Shown: positions 26,467-37,180, counted from the first letter of the stretch. The stretch: DNA of 64,000 bases from Candidatus Palauibacter soopunensis (GCF_947581735.1 NZ_CANPVT010000008.1:1-64000); one strand, 5' to 3'. The notes: generated by a model not told the origin, from the sequence alone. A program made the numbers and translations.

Positions 26467-28016
26467 GCGCCGGGACGGTGGGTGCCGGGGTCGGGGCGCG
26501 CGGTCTGTCGCGAGCCGGCGGCTTGCTTCTGCTCACGGCGATGGGCGCGTGTTCGTTCGCGCCGGGCCCCCGGCTCCCGGCCACGGTGGCCGAACTCCCC
26601 GCGGCGTACGATGCGGAAGCTCCCCCGGCCGAGGCGGCGCCCGAGCCCCGCGACTGGTGGCGCGCGTTCGACGACGCGACGCTCGACCGCCTGATCGAGA
26701 CGGCGCTCGTCGCCAACCTCGACCTGCACGAAGCCGTCGCGCGACTCGAGGAACTGCGGCACCGGTACCGGATCGCGCGGGCGCCGCTCTTCCCGGCGCT
26801 GACGCTCGACGCGAACGGCAACCGGTCCAGCACCCCCGCCAACACGGGGCTGGGGTCGCAGTTCGGAGGCGACGATGGCGGCGAGAGCCCGATCCCGGGG
26901 CTCAGCTTCAATTTCCCCGACCGGTTCGAGTTCACGACGTACTCGGCCTCGCTCGGCTTCGCCTACGAACTCGATTTCTGGGGCCGGCTGCGCAACGAAT
27001 CCGGGGCGGCGGTCCGCGACTTCCTGGCCTCCCGGGCGGACGCGGAGACCGTGCGGCTCACGGTCATCGCGTCCACGATCTCGACGTATCTCGAGGTCGT
27101 CTCCGCGCGGGCCCAGCTCGTGATCGCCGAGGACAACGTCGATTTGCTCCGGGAGCGCGCCGAACTCACCCGCGAGCGGTATCAGGCCGGCGTCACGAAC
27201 ACCTTCGAACTCTACGCGATCCGGCAGCAGTACCGGACCGCCGAGTCGAACCTGCCGGGCCTGCGCACGGCCGTGGACGATGCGGAAGGGCGCCTCGCCC
27301 TCCTCGTGGGACGGTACGCGGGGATGATCGAGGATCTTCTACCGCCGGTACTCGAGCCGGCGATCGATACGACCCCGATTCCCGGCGGGCTGCCGGTGTC
27401 GCTGCTCGAGGACCGGCCCGACGTCATGGCCGCGTTCGAGCGCGTCGAGGCGGCGCGCCGCAGGGTGGGGGCGCGCCGGGCGGAACTCCTCCCCACGATC
27501 TCCCTGAACGGAGCCGCGGGGCGCCAGGCGGGCGAACCCGCGGATCTGCGATTCATCGACCAGTGGTTCACGAACCTCATCGGCGGCCTCGTCGCGCCGA
27601 TCTTCCAGGGCGGCCGCCTGCGCGCCAACGTCGGGGCGGCCTGGGCGCAGTACGACCAGGCGCTGATCGCCTACGCACGCACGGTGCTGGACGCCTACCG
27701 GGAGGTGCGGACGAGCCTGCGGCAGTTCGAGAACGAGCGGGAGCGGTACGCGCAGGTCATGGAGCAGGTGGCCGACGCCCGCGCCTCGCTGGAAAACCAG
27801 TTGGAGCGCTACCAGAGCGGCGTGGGGGACTACGTCGAGTACCTGGACGCGCGGGTCAACCTGAACGGCGCCGAAACCACCCGGGTGCTCGCCGAACGCG
27901 GCATCGGAGAGGCGCGGCTCGCCGTGCACCGCGCCCTGGGCGGCGCGTGGGTGGCGGAGGATGTCGAGACGAATGAAGACGCGGGGGGCGCGGCGTCGCT
28001 CCCCGATCGGAGATAG
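26463..28016 (+). CDS. TolC/NodT-type outer membrane efflux factor
   Basis: 517 residues. The GTG overlaps the TetR stop. A lipoprotein-like N-terminus ends at GAC (about residue 37), as in NodT/OprM. The two OEP repeats start at DWWRAFDDATLDRLIETALVANLDLHEAVARLEE and after a mid-protein LEDRPDVMAAFERVEAARRRVGARRAELLP. The expected YELDFWGRLRN and YQAGVTNTFELYAIRQQ signatures are present. It forms the trimeric outer-membrane channel of a tripartite pump with the adaptor and RND permease encoded next. This establishes a diderm envelope. The adaptor gene follows after nine bases. Confidence 0.92.
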   Translation: MSAGTVGAGVGARGLSRAGGLLLLTAMGACSFAPGPRLPATVAELPAAYDAEAPPAEAAPEPRDWWRAFDDATLDRLIETALVANLDLHEAVARLEELRHRYRIARAPLFPALTLDANGNRSSTPANTGLGSQFGGDDGGESPIPGLSFNFPDRFEFTTYSASLGFAYELDFWGRLRNESGAAVRDFLASRADAETVRLTVIASTISTYLEVVSARAQLVIAEDNVDLLRERAELTRERYQAGVTNTFELYAIRQQYRTAESNLPGLRTAVDDAEGRLALLVGRYAGMIEDLLPPVLEPAIDTTPIPGGLPVSLLEDRPDVMAAFERVEAARRRVGARRAELLPTISLNGAAGRQAGEPADLRFIDQWFTNLIGGLVAPIFQGGRLRANVGAAWAQYDQALIAYARTVLDAYREVRTSLRQFENERERYAQVMEQVADARASLENQLERYQSGVGDYVEYLDARVNLNGAETTRVLAERGIGEARLAVHRALGGAWVAEDVETNEDAGGAASLPDRR

Positions 28017-28025
28017 GGCGGAGCG

Positions 28026-29333
28026 ATGGAAGACGGAACGCGGCAGATGCCGCACGAACCGGGAGACCACGAGGCGCCCGTCGCCCCGCCCGCGTTCATG
28101 AAGCGGCTGGTGCAGGGGGCAATCGTCATCGGCGTGGGCGTGTTCGGCTTCGCGCTGCTGTTCGGCATGCGCGCCGAACCGGCGGAAGTGGAGCCGCCGC
28201 GCGTGGTCCCCACGGTGAGCACGGTGCCCGCCCGCGTGACGCAGGGCGCGATCCAGGTGCGGGGCGGCGGCACGGTCCGCCCCAGCGCGGAGGTCACGAT
28301 CGCATCCCAGGTCGGCGGGCGCGTCATCTGGACCTCGCCCGCGCTCGTAAGCGGCGGGCGCTTCGTCGAGAACGAGCCGCTCCTGCGGGTGGACCCGGCA
28401 GATTACGAGAACGCCGTCGAGGCCGCGGAGGCGGACGTCGCCCAGCGCGAGGTCGCTCTGCTGGAAGCCGAGGAGAACGCGCGTCTGGCGCTCGACGAAT
28501 GGCGGCGGCTCGCCGCCCGCGAAGATCTCGACCCGACGCCGCCCAACGCGCTCGTCACGCGCCAGCCGCAACTCGACGCGGCCGCGGCGGCCCTCAGGAG
28601 CGCCCGCGCCAGGCTGGAAGATGCACGGCTGGCGCTGGAGCGGACCTGGATCCGGGCCCCGTTCAACGGGATCGTGCGCGAGGAGACGGTGGATCCCGGG
28701 CAGTTCGTCGCGGCCGGCCAGTCCGTCGGCCGCCTGTACGCGACGGACGCGGTGGAGATCGTCGTGCCGCTGAGCGACAACGAGGCGGCGCTGATCGAAC
28801 GCCTGTGGAGCGCGCGCGCGGGCGATGCGGCAACCCGCATCCCGGTCGAGATCGTGTCCGAGTACGGCGGGGTCGAGTACGCGTGGTCGGGATACGTGGA
28901 CCGGGCGGAGGCGGCGCTCGACGAGCAGACGCGAACGGTCGACGTCGTCGTCACCGTCCCCGAACCGTTCACGCCCCCCGAGGACGATCCCCGCCGCCCG
29001 CCGCTCCTGCTCGGCAGCTACGCGACGGTGGACATCGAAGGCACGAGCTTCGAGGAATACGCCGTCGTGCCGGCCGCCGCCGTCCGCGACGGCGATGTCC
29101 TGTGGACGGTGGCGGACGACACCCTGCTCGTCATGACCCCGGTCGAGCCGATCCAGGAAGTGGACGATGAAGCCGTGGTGCTCGGACCGATCCCGGACGG
29201 CACCCCGGTCATCGTCTCGATGCTCCTCTTCGTCACCGACGGCATGACGGTGCGCCCGGTCCAGTTGCTCGAGAGCGCCGAGCCGTGGCAATCGGGCGCC
29301 AACGGCGGCGAGCGGGAAGGAGACGGCTCATGA
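28026..29333 (+). CDS. RND efflux periplasmic adaptor (HlyD/AcrA family)
   Basis: 435 residues. An N-terminal membrane helix (VQGAIVIGVGVFGFALLFGM) anchors it. The lipoyl/barrel-sandwich half-motifs are GGGTVRPSAEVTIASQVGGRV and TWIRAPFNGIVREETVDPGQFVAAGQ. A helical hairpin (NAVEAAEADVAQREVALLEAEENARLALDEWRRLA) lies between, with beta-barrel and membrane-proximal domains after. It links the permease to the outer-membrane channel. The MFP-RND overlap (ATGA) and its position behind a TolC gene indicate a complete exporter in one transcript. Confidence 0.92.
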   Translation: MEDGTRQMPHEPGDHEAPVAPPAFMKRLVQGAIVIGVGVFGFALLFGMRAEPAEVEPPRVVPTVSTVPARVTQGAIQVRGGGTVRPSAEVTIASQVGGRVIWTSPALVSGGRFVENEPLLRVDPADYENAVEAAEADVAQREVALLEAEENARLALDEWRRLAAREDLDPTPPNALVTRQPQLDAAAAALRSARARLEDARLALERTWIRAPFNGIVREETVDPGQFVAAGQSVGRLYATDAVEIVVPLSDNEAALIERLWSARAGDAATRIPVEIVSEYGGVEYAWSGYVDRAEAALDEQTRTVDVVVTVPEPFTPPEDDPRRPPLLLGSYATVDIEGTSFEEYAVVPAAAVRDGDVLWTVADDTLLVMTPVEPIQEVDDEAVVLGPIPDGTPVIVSMLLFVTDGMTVRPVQLLESAEPWQSGANGGEREGDGS

Positions 29334-32300
29334 GGCGGGCGATCGGATGGATGGCCAAGCACGGAGTCGCCGCCAACCTGCTCATGGTGCTGATCATCCT
29401 GGCGGGCTTCGTGAGCCTCATCAGTTTGCCCCAGGAGACGTTCCCGGAGATCTCCCTCGACACGATTCAGGTGCAGGTCCAGTACCCCGGTGCGTCGCCC
29501 GACGAGGTCGAGCAGGCGATCGTGCGGCGGGTCGAGGAGCGGATCACCGGCATCCAGGGCGTCGACCGCGTGACGAGCGCCGCCTCGGAGAACGTCGGCA
29601 TCGTGCTCGCCGAACTGTCGCTGGGCACAGACCAGTCGAAGACGCTGGACGAGGTCAAGTCCGCCATCGACCGGATCACGAGCTTTCCCGTCGATGCGGA
29701 GGAGCCGGAGGTGGTCGCGCTGACCGCGGAAGGCCGCGTCATGGAGATCGCGATCTTCGGCGACGTTCCCGAGCGGACCCTCAAGGAGATCGCGAACCGG
29801 GTCAAGGACGACCTCACCTCGCTGCCGACGATCTCCCTCGTCCGCGTGTCCGGCGTCCGGCAGTACGAGATCTCGATCGAAGTCTCGAAGGATGCCCTGC
29901 GCGCCCACGGCCTGACGCTCGACGAGGTGGCGGCGGCGGTGCGGCGCGGCAGCCTCGACCTTCCCGGCGGGAGCGTCGAGACCGACCGCGAGGAGATCCT
30001 CGTTCACATCCGCGGCCAGAACTACACGCGGGCGGACTTCGCGGACGTCGTCGTGCGGGCGAACGTCGACGGGTCGATGCTCCGCCTCTCAGACATCGCG
30101 GAGATCGAGGACGGTTTCGAGCACGTCGACCTCATCAACGCCTACAACGGGCAGCCGACGGCCTTCGTCCAGGTCCTGCGGACGGGGGATGAGCGCGTAC
30201 TGGAGATCTCGGACGAGGTCGAGCGCTACCTGGAGGAGGAGTTGGCCATCTCTCTGCCGCGGGGCGTCGACTACAGCATCTGGCGCAGCGAAGCCTCATA
30301 CCTGCAGAGCCGCATCGACCTCCTCATCAAGAACGGACGCCTGGGTCTGATCCTGGTGCTCATCGCGCTCGCCCTCTTCCTCGACCTGCGCCTCGCGTTC
30401 TGGACCGCCGTCGGGATCTTCCTCTCCTTCGCCGGCGTGTTCGCGGTGATGGCGTGGGTCGGGATCTCCATCAACATGATGACGCTGTTCGGCTTCATCC
30501 TCGCGATCGGGATCGTGGTGGACGACGCGATCGTGGTGGGGGAGAACATCTTCGCCGAACGCGAGAAGGGGGCGGCCGCGTTGCGCGCGGCGATCAAGGG
30601 CACGAGACGCGTCTCCGTGCCTGTGATCTTCGCCGTGCTCACGACCGTCGCGGCCTTCACCCCGCTCCTCTTCGTGCCGGGAAGCCTCGGGAAGTTCCTC
30701 TACGTGATCCCCGCGATCGTCATCTCTGTGCTGCTGCTGTCGCTCGTCGAGGTCCTGTTCATTCTCCCGTACCACCTCTCGCACCTCCCGGCGCCCGGCG
30801 CGAGCCGCGGGAAGGGAGGGTGGCTGGGGCCCGTCTACCGCCTGCAGGCGCTCGTCCAGACGAACCTGCAGCGCTTCATCGACGGTCCGCTGGAGCGCTC
30901 CGTGCGCTTCGCCGTGCGGCGGCCGGGGCTGACCGTGCTCGGAGCCGTCTCCTCCCTGATGATCGTGGGGGGGCTGGTGGCGGGACGCCATCTCCGATTC
31001 AGCCTTCTCCCGGTGATCGAGGGCGAGGAGGTCGTCGCCTATATCGAGATGGCGGACGGAACGACCAGCGAGCGCACCGCGGAAGTCGCCAGCTACGTGG
31101 AGGGCCAGGGATACGCGGCGATCGCGGAACTGGAAGCGCAGTTGCCGGAGGACGAGCCGCCCCTGGTCGAAGCGGTCTTCACGAGCGTCGGGCAGCGCCC
31201 CTCGCAGGCCGGAGGCCCCGGCATGAGCGCCGAGGCGAGCTTCATCCGGTCGAACATCGCCGAGGTGAGCCTGCGGCTGACCGACCCGGAGATCCGGGAC
31301 CTGCCCGCCATCGAGGTGGAGCGGGCGTGGCGAGAGCGGGTCGGGCCGGTCGCGGGGGCCCGTGAACTCACGTTCAGCTCCATCCTCATCGATCTGGGGT
31401 CGCCGGTACAGGTGGAACTTTCCCATCCGGATACGGCGATGCTGAACGCGGCGGTGCCGGAGTTCACCGACCGCCTGGTGCGCATCGCGGGCGTGACGGA
31501 GGTCCGTGACGATCGGGGCCGGGGCAAGCGCGAACTGGAGCTGGAGCTCAAGCCCGCCGCCCGCACCCTGGGGATCACGCTCGACGACCTCGCGCGCCAG
31601 GTGCGCGGGGCGTTCTTCGGGAACGAGGTCTACCGCCTCCAGCGCGGCCGCGACGAGGTACGCGTCTACGTCCGGCTCCCGGAGTCGGAGCGGAACACGC
31701 TCGCCGACCTCCAGGACTACCGGATCCGCACGCCGACGGGCGGCGAGGCGCCGCTGTCGGAGGTCGCGGACGTGTCGTTCGGTATCGCCTCATCGACGAT
31801 CAACCGGATCGACGGGCGCCGCATCGTGACGGTCACGGCGGACGTGGACGCCGCCGTGATCACGGGACAGGAAGTCAACACGGAGATCACCTCGGCGATC
31901 CTGCCGGAACTGCAGGCCCGATACCCGGGCCTTCGCTACGGGTTCGGCGGAGAACAGCGCCAGCAGACGCTCGCGTTCGAGGGGATCGCCCGCGGTTTCC
32001 TGCTCGCCCTGCTCGCGATCTACGCGCTCCTCGCCATCCCCTTCCGCTCGTACCTGCAGCCGCTCGTCGTCATGGCCTCGATCCCGCTGGGGCTCGTCGG
32101 CGCCGCGATCGGGCACCTGATCATGGGGCTCGACCTCGGCATGCTCTCCATGTTCGGGCTCGTGGGCCTGTCGGGCGTGGTCGTGAACGACTCGCTCGTG
32201 CTCATCGATTTCATCAACGAACGGCACCGAAGCGGGCTCCCCATGTCGGAGGCCATCGTGCAGGGGGCGAAGGTCCGCTTCCGCCCCATCATGCTGACCT

Positions 32301-32542
32301 CCGTGACCACCTTCCTCGGGGTGTCGCCGATCATCCTCGAGCGCAGCACGCAGGCGCAGTTCCTCTCGCCCATGGCGGTGAGCCTCGGGTTCGGGATCCT
32401 GTTCGCCACCTTCATTATCATGCTCGCCGTGCCGGCCCTGGCGATGATGAACTACACGTTCACGGTGCGGGCGAAGCGGACCTTCGTTCGCTGGCGGCGG
32501 AAGCCCCGGCTGGGCCTGGCTGCGGGAGGATTCGAGCGCTGA
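29330..32542 (+). CDS. RND efflux permease (AcrB/HAE family)
   Basis: 1070 residues, full length for the family. The ATG overlaps the adaptor stop. TM1 ([18 protein letters not shown]) leads to the porter domain motif [24 protein letters not shown]. The proton-relay Asp pair is in [13 protein letters not shown] (about 398-410), and the symmetric TM10 region [15 protein letters not shown] is present. It should export amphiphilic molecules from the periplasm or inner leaflet using proton motive force. Its last codon overlaps the CTG start of cysD, an unusual junction that ties the pump to sulfate activation. I infer the sulfated product is a candidate substrate; multidrug export is the alternative. 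Confidence 0.93.
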   Translation: MRRAIGWMAKHGVAANLLMVLIILAGFVSLISLPQETFPEISLDTIQVQVQYPGASPDEVEQAIVRRVEERITGIQGVDRVTSAASENVGIVLAELSLGTDQSKTLDEVKSAIDRITSFPVDAEEPEVVALTAEGRVMEIAIFGDVPERTLKEIANRVKDDLTSLPTISLVRVSGVRQYEISIEVSKDALRAHGLTLDEVAAAVRRGSLDLPGGSVETDREEILVHIRGQNYTRADFADVVVRANVDGSMLRLSDIAEIEDGFEHVDLINAYNGQPTAFVQVLRTGDERVLEISDEVERYLEEELAISLPRGVDYSIWRSEASYLQSRIDLLIKNGRLGLILVLIALALFLDLRLAFWTAVGIFLSFAGVFAVMAWVGISINMMTLFGFILAIGIVVDDAIVVGENIFAEREKGAAALRAAIKGTRRVSVPVIFAVLTTVAAFTPLLFVPGSLGKFLYVIPAIVISVLLLSLVEVLFILPYHLSHLPAPGASRGKGGWLGPVYRLQALVQTNLQRFIDGPLERSVRFAVRRPGLTVLGAVSSLMIVGGLVAGRHLRFSLLPVIEGEEVVAYIEMADGTTSERTAEVASYVEGQGYAAIAELEAQLPEDEPPLVEAVFTSVGQRPSQAGGPGMSAEASFIRSNIAEVSLRLTDPEIRDLPAIEVERAWRERVGPVAGARELTFSSILIDLGSPVQVELSHPDTAMLNAAVPEFTDRLVRIAGVTEVRDDRGRGKRELELELKPAARTLGITLDDLARQVRGAFFGNEVYRLQRGRDEVRVYVRLPESERNTLADLQDYRIRTPTGGEAPLSEVADVSFGIASSTINRIDGRRIVTVTADVDAAVITGQEVNTEITSAILPELQARYPGLRYGFGGEQRQQTLAFEGIARGFLLALLAIYALLAIPFRSYLQPLVVMASIPLGLVGAAIGHLIMGLDLGMLSMFGLVGLSGVVVNDSLVLIDFINERHRSGLPMSEAIVQGAKVRFRPIMLTSVTTFLGVSPIILERSTQAQFLSPMAVSLGFGILFATFIIMLAVPALAMMNYTFTVRAKRTFVRWRRKPRLGLAAGGFER
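32524..32541 (+). promoter_or_regulatory. Shine-Dalgarno and CTG start of cysD inside the RND 3' end
   Basis: GGGAGGA (32524-32530) is followed eight bases later by CTG (32539-32541), which overlaps the RND permease stop TGA (32540-32542). Starting here gives a 302-residue CysD, the same length as the E. coli protein. It also restores the conserved N-terminal [11 protein letters not shown] segment, which later in-frame start codons would remove. Confidence 0.65.
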
Positions 32543-33447
32543 ACGATCTCTCGGGCGCCTGGCCGGCGTCGCTGGAGTCCGAAGCCATCGAAATCCTCCG
32601 CGAGGGCGTGGCGGCGGCGTCCCGACCCGTGATGCTGTATTCGATCGGGAAGGACTCCTCGGTGCTCCTGCACCTCGCCCGGAAGGCCTTCTGGCCGGCA
32701 GCGCCGCCTTTCCCGCTGCTCCATATCGACACGACGTGGAAGTTCCGGGCGATGATCGCGTTCCGGGACCGGACGGCGGCGGAAGCGGGCGTGGAACTCC
32801 GGGTTCACACCAACGAGGAGGGGCTGCGCGAAGGCATCGATCCGTTCGACCATGGGTCGGAGCGCTACACCGATGTCATGAAGACGGCTGCCCTGCGGCA
32901 GGCGCTCGACGACGGCGGGTACGACATCATCTTCGTCGGCGCCCGGCGGGACGAGGAGAAGTCACGCGCCAAGGAACGCGTGTTCTCGTTGCGCGACGCG
33001 GCCCACCGGTGGGACCCGAAGACGCAGCGGCCGGAGCCGTGGAACCTGTACAACACGCGCCTGGGGCCCGGCGAATCCCTGCGCGTTTCTCCGCTCTCCA
33101 ACTGGACGGAGGCGGACGTCTGGCGATACATCCGCGCGGAAGAGATCCCGGTCGTGCCGCTCTACTACGCTGCCGAACGTCCCGTCGTCGAGCGGGACGG
33201 ACAATGGATCATGGTCGACGATGACCGCATGCCGCTGCTCCCGGGCGAGGAGCCCCGCAAGCGGCGCGTCCGCTTCCGGACGCTGGGCTGCTACCCGCTG
33301 ACGGCCGCGGTGGAGAGCGACGCGGACACCCTCGACGCAATCATTGCCGAGACGCTCGCGACGGACGGCTCCGAACGCGAAGGGCGCCTCATCGACCATG
33401 ACCGCGACGGCTCGATGGAACTCAAGAAGAAGCAGGGCTACTTCTGA
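32539..33447 (+). CDS. cysD: Sulfate adenylyltransferase small subunit CysD
   Basis: 302 residues from a CTG start (see the ribosome site at 32524). This PP-loop ATP pyrophosphatase catalyses ATP + sulfate to APS with its GTPase partner CysN. Motifs are [22 protein letters not shown] (PP-loop SxGKDSS), [35 protein letters not shown], the substrate-site segment [23 protein letters not shown] and [10 protein letters not shown] near the end. In nodulation operons the same pair (NodPQ) is dedicated to sulfating a lipo-oligosaccharide. No cysH/cysIJ reductase genes accompany it here, and a sulfotransferase lies downstream. Its stop overlaps the cysNC start (TGATG). Confidence 0.93.
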   Translation: MNDLSGAWPASLESEAIEILREGVAAASRPVMLYSIGKDSSVLLHLARKAFWPAAPPFPLLHIDTTWKFRAMIAFRDRTAAEAGVELRVHTNEEGLREGIDPFDHGSERYTDVMKTAALRQALDDGGYDIIFVGARRDEEKSRAKERVFSLRDAAHRWDPKTQRPEPWNLYNTRLGPGESLRVSPLSNWTEADVWRYIRAEEIPVVPLYYAAERPVVERDGQWIMVDDDRMPLLPGEEPRKRRVRFRTLGCYPLTAAVESDADTLDAIIAETLATDGSEREGRLIDHDRDGSMELKKKQGYF

Positions 33448-35324
33448 TGCCGCCGGTGATGCCGCCGACCCTTCGCTTCGTGCTCTGCGGCAGCGTCGAC
33501 GACGGCAAGAGCACCGTCATCGGCCGGCTCCTGTACGACTGCCGGCGGGTCTTTTCGGACGAACTGAGGCGGACCGAACGGGATTCGGTTCGCTACGGCA
33601 CGCAGGGGTCGGAAACCGATCTTGCCCTGCTGGTCGACGGACTGCGGGACGAGCGCGAACAGGGCATCACGATCGATGTCGCGTACCGCAGCTTCGAGAC
33701 GCCGCGCCGCCGGTTCATCGTGGCCGACGCGCCCGGCCACGAGCAGTACACGCGCAACATGGCGACGGGCGCCTCGACGGCCGATCTGGCCGTTGTCCTG
33801 GTGGACGCCCGCAAGGGGGTGCTGCCCCAGACGGCGCGGCACGCGCGGATCGCGGCCATGTTCGGCGTCCGCCACGCGGTTCTCGCCGTGAACAAGATGG
33901 ATCTCGTCGAGTGGGACCGGGACGTCTTCGAATCGATCCGGGCCTCCTTTGGGGGGATCGCCGACGAGATCGGTCTCGCCGCGGTCGAGGCGATTCCGGT
34001 CTCGGCGCTGACCGGGGCCAACCTCACCCGAAACGGCACGTCGGCGCCGTGGTACGACGGTCCGACGCTCCTCGCCCATCTCGAGACCGTGGTTGTCGAG
34101 GAAGCTCGCGGCGGCCAGCCCTTTCGGATGCCCGTCCAGTACGTGAATCGGCCCCACGCCGACTTTCGGGGATACTGCGGACGCGTGACCGCCGGCGCGG
34201 TGGCGGTCGGCGATGCCGTCGGCATCTCCCCCGCCGGGACCGAGAGCCGCGTGGCGTCGATCGTCGTCGGGGACGGAACCCGCGACCGAGCCACCCGGGG
34301 CGACTCCGTGACGTTGACCCTGGCTCCCGACGTCGATGTTACGCGGGGCGACGTCGTCGTGAGCGCCGACGAACCCCTCGAGGTGGCGGACCAGTTCCAG
34401 GCGCGCCTCGTCTGGATGCACGATGAGCCGCTCGCGGTGGGCCGCCCGTACACGCTGAAGCTCCACTCGCGGGAAGTGGGCGCCGCCGTCACCCGGATCC
34501 GGCACCGGCTGGACGTGTCCAACGGCAGCGAGCTGGCCGCCTCCGTTCTGCAGATGAACGACCTCGGCACGGTGAACCTCGCCACGAACCGTCCCGTCCC
34601 CTTCGCGCCGTTCGATGAGTCGCGCGCGCTGGGCGGCTTCATCCTGATCGATCGCGCCACGAACGCGACGGCCGCCGCCGGCACGATCGTCTTCCCGCTC
34701 ATGCGGGCGGCGAACGTGAAGTGGCAGCACATCGACGTATCGAAGGACGTCCGCTCGCGGCTCAAACTCCAGCGCGCCCAGTGCGTGTGGCTGACCGGGA
34801 TGTCCGCTTCGGGGAAGTCCACCATCGCCAACCTGCTCGACCGGCGTCTGACCACCGAGGGGCGGCATACGTATCTGCTGGACGGCGACAACGTGCGCCA
34901 CGGCCTGTGCCGGGACCTCGGCTTCACCGAGGCCGACCGGGTGGAGAACATCCGGCGGGTGGCGGAGGTCGCCCGCCTCATGGTCGACGCGGGTCTGATC
35001 GTCATCGTCGCCTTCATCAGCCCGTTCCGGTCGGAACGAGACTACGCCCGCAGCCTGTTCGCCCCCGGCGACTTCGTCGAGGTCTTCGTGGACGCGTCGC
35101 TGGAGGCGTGCGCGGAGCGCGACCCGAAGGGCCTCTACGCCAAGGCGCTCAGGGGAGAGATCAGGAATTTCACGGGCGTCGACAGTCCCTACGAACCGCC
35201 TGAGCACGCCGACCTCCACCTGGACACCGAAAGACTTTCTCCCGAAGAATGTGTGGACCGGCTGACGGAGAAACTCGACCGCGAGTTCCCGGCTCCGCTT
35301 TCACCCGTGACGGAGGATCGCTGA
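33447..35324 (+). CDS. cysNC: Bifunctional sulfate adenylyltransferase GTPase / APS kinase (CysNC)
   Basis: 625 residues. The N-terminal two thirds is the CysN GTPase: G1 GSVDDGKST (15-23), G2 EREQGITIDVAYR, G3 DAPGHEQYT, G4 NKMD, then EF-Tu-like beta barrels. From about residue 440 it is an APS kinase with P-loop GMSASGKST (451-459), DGDNVRHGLCRDLGF and the lid FISPFRSERDYAR with KGLYAKA. With CysD it makes APS, then PAPS, the sulfate donor for sulfotransferases. A fused kinase next to a sulfotransferase cluster points to PAPS use for sulfation, like NodQ. The stop overlaps the permease start. Confidence 0.95.
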   Translation: MPPVMPPTLRFVLCGSVDDGKSTVIGRLLYDCRRVFSDELRRTERDSVRYGTQGSETDLALLVDGLRDEREQGITIDVAYRSFETPRRRFIVADAPGHEQYTRNMATGASTADLAVVLVDARKGVLPQTARHARIAAMFGVRHAVLAVNKMDLVEWDRDVFESIRASFGGIADEIGLAAVEAIPVSALTGANLTRNGTSAPWYDGPTLLAHLETVVVEEARGGQPFRMPVQYVNRPHADFRGYCGRVTAGAVAVGDAVGISPAGTESRVASIVVGDGTRDRATRGDSVTLTLAPDVDVTRGDVVVSADEPLEVADQFQARLVWMHDEPLAVGRPYTLKLHSREVGAAVTRIRHRLDVSNGSELAASVLQMNDLGTVNLATNRPVPFAPFDESRALGGFILIDRATNATAAAGTIVFPLMRAANVKWQHIDVSKDVRSRLKLQRAQCVWLTGMSASGKSTIANLLDRRLTTEGRHTYLLDGDNVRHGLCRDLGFTEADRVENIRRVAEVARLMVDAGLIVIVAFISPFRSERDYARSLFAPGDFVEVFVDASLEACAERDPKGLYAKALRGEIRNFTGVDSPYEPPEHADLHLDTERLSPEECVDRLTEKLDREFPAPLSPVTEDR

Positions 35325-37105
35325 TGGCGAACGGACCCGGCTCGGACATCGCGAAGCTGCGGTTCGCGGCCGACGAACATCCGCCGCGCGCGGTGAGCCT
35401 TGTGATCGGCGCGCAGACAGCCATCCTCGTGTGCGTGCCCCTCGTGGTGGTCACGACGATTGTCGCGCGCGTGGCGGACCAGAGCGCCGACTACCTCCAC
35501 TGGGCGATCTTCGCGAGCATGGTGATCGGCGGCCTGCTCACGATCGTCCAGGCGAAGCGCGTCGCCGGCATCGGCGGAGGAACGCTGACCGTCATGGGTG
35601 CTTCGGGGGCTTCGATCGGGGTCGGCGCGCTCGCGCTCGTCGCGGGCGGCCCGGCGCTGCTGGGGGTGCTGGTCCTCGCCGCGGGGCTGTGTCAACTCGC
35701 TCTGGCGGCCCGCCTGGCGCTGCTCCGGCGCATCATCACGCCGGTCGTCTCGGGCACGCTGACGGCGCTCGTGGCGGTGTCGATCATGCCGCTGGCGTTC
35801 GCCATGCTCACTCGGGTGCCGGAGAACGCTCCGCCGGCCGCGGCCCCGACCGTCGCCGCGGTCACGATGCTGTGTGTCGTAGGTCTCCTGCTCCGGGGCA
35901 AACGGTGGGTGCGCGCGTGGAACGCCGTCATCGGGATCGCCGCGGGCTGCGTAACCGCAGCCCTGTTCGGAATTCTCGACTTCGGACGCGTGGCGGAAGC
36001 CCGCTGGATCGGGATCCCCGCTCCCCCGGCATCCGGCCTGGATCTGAGCTTCGACGCGGGCTTCTGGCTGCTCCTGCCCGGGTTCCTCTTCGTGTCCTTC
36101 GTGATCACGATCCGGCAGGTGACCGACAACGTCCGCATGCAGCACCTCTCCCGGCGCGAGCCGCGGGCGGTCGATTTCCGCCGGGTCCAGGGATCCGTCG
36201 CCGCCTGCGGGGCGGGCACGCTCCTGTCGGGTTTCGCCGGCGTGCTCCCGCCGTGGCCGTATGTCGCCGGGATCGCCCTCGCGAGCGGCATCGGCGTCGC
36301 CGCCCGGAGGGTCGGCGTCGTCATCGGGGCCGGTTTCATCGCTCTCGCCTTCGTCCCGAAAATCACGGCCGTCATCCTGTCGATCCCGGCGCCGGTGCTC
36401 GGCGCCTACATCACCGTCGTCTTCGGCCTCATCTTCGTACAGGGCATGCGGATCCTCTTCCAGGAAGGGATCGACCGGCAGTACTCGCTGATCGCAGGTC
36501 TGGCGTTCTGGATCGGGGCGGGGATCCAGTTCCAGGCGATCTTCCCCGCCTACCTCGCCACGCCCATGGGCCGCATGCTGGCGAACGGCCTCACCGTGGG
36601 CGGGCTGTCCATCCTGCTGCTGAACCTGTTCCTGGACGTGACCGGACCCCGCCGCCACAGGAGCGAGCTGGCGCTGCGCCCGGAGAGCCTGCCGGAACTC
36701 GACCGGTTTCTCCGAGACTTCGCGGCCAGGTACAAGTGGAGCGGCAAGGCCACGGACCGCCTGCGGGCCGCGGCCGAAGAGGCGCTCCTGAGTCTCCTGC
36801 GCCAGGAAGAGGACGAACACGCCCCCGCCCCCGGTGAGCGCCGGCTGCGCGTCGTGGCCCGGAACCTCCGCTTCGGCGCCGGGCTGGAGTTCACCGCGGC
36901 GACGCACGAGGGCAACCTCGAGAACCAGATGGCCCTGCTCGGAGATCGCCCCGACCCGACGAGCGAGCGGGATTTGTCGCTGGCGCTGCTGCGGCATCAC
37001 GCCTCTTCCGTCAAGCATCACCAGTACCACAACGCCGATGTGTTGACGGTGCACGTGAACCGCGCATGGACCGCGGGCAGGGGTGACGTGAGCGAGGTTG
37101 ACTAA
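35324..37105 (+). CDS. NCS2/SLC23-like permease with C-terminal cytoplasmic domain
   Basis: 593 residues. The ATG overlaps the CysNC stop. Residues about 15-440 carry 12-14 membrane segments with NCS2 (xanthine/uracil permease) features: SADYLHWAIFASMVIGGLLTIVQ, GGGTLTVMGASGASIGVGALAL and PVVSGTLTALVAVSIMPLA. It belongs to the same UraA fold as SulP sulfate transporters. The last 150 residues (about 445-593) are soluble: LPELDRFLRDFAARYKWSGKATDRLRAAAEEALLSLL resembles the N-terminal helix of RsbW-type HATPase domains. In this operon it could import sulfate for CysD/CysNC or move the product; nucleobase transport would not fit the neighbours. Substrate and domain identity are inferences. Confidence 0.75.
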   Translation: MANGPGSDIAKLRFAADEHPPRAVSLVIGAQTAILVCVPLVVVTTIVARVADQSADYLHWAIFASMVIGGLLTIVQAKRVAGIGGGTLTVMGASGASIGVGALALVAGGPALLGVLVLAAGLCQLALAARLALLRRIITPVVSGTLTALVAVSIMPLAFAMLTRVPENAPPAAAPTVAAVTMLCVVGLLLRGKRWVRAWNAVIGIAAGCVTAALFGILDFGRVAEARWIGIPAPPASGLDLSFDAGFWLLLPGFLFVSFVITIRQVTDNVRMQHLSRREPRAVDFRRVQGSVAACGAGTLLSGFAGVLPPWPYVAGIALASGIGVAARRVGVVIGAGFIALAFVPKITAVILSIPAPVLGAYITVVFGLIFVQGMRILFQEGIDRQYSLIAGLAFWIGAGIQFQAIFPAYLATPMGRMLANGLTVGGLSILLLNLFLDVTGPRRHRSELALRPESLPELDRFLRDFAARYKWSGKATDRLRAAAEEALLSLLRQEEDEHAPAPGERRLRVVARNLRFGAGLEFTAATHEGNLENQMALLGDRPDPTSERDLSLALLRHHASSVKHHQYHNADVLTVHVNRAWTAGRGDVSEVD

Positions 37106-37180
37106 ATCCGCCCGCGGCCATTCATTCTGTGGCAAGGAGAACAGCTACCCTCAGCAACCCATTCCACGAGGATCAAGCGG

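Noticed and set aside
32539-35324. Assimilatory sulfate reduction operon for cysteine synthesis
   Set aside because: No APS/PAPS reductase, sulfite reductase or siroheme genes accompany CysD/CysNC; the only PAPS user visible is the sulfotransferase.
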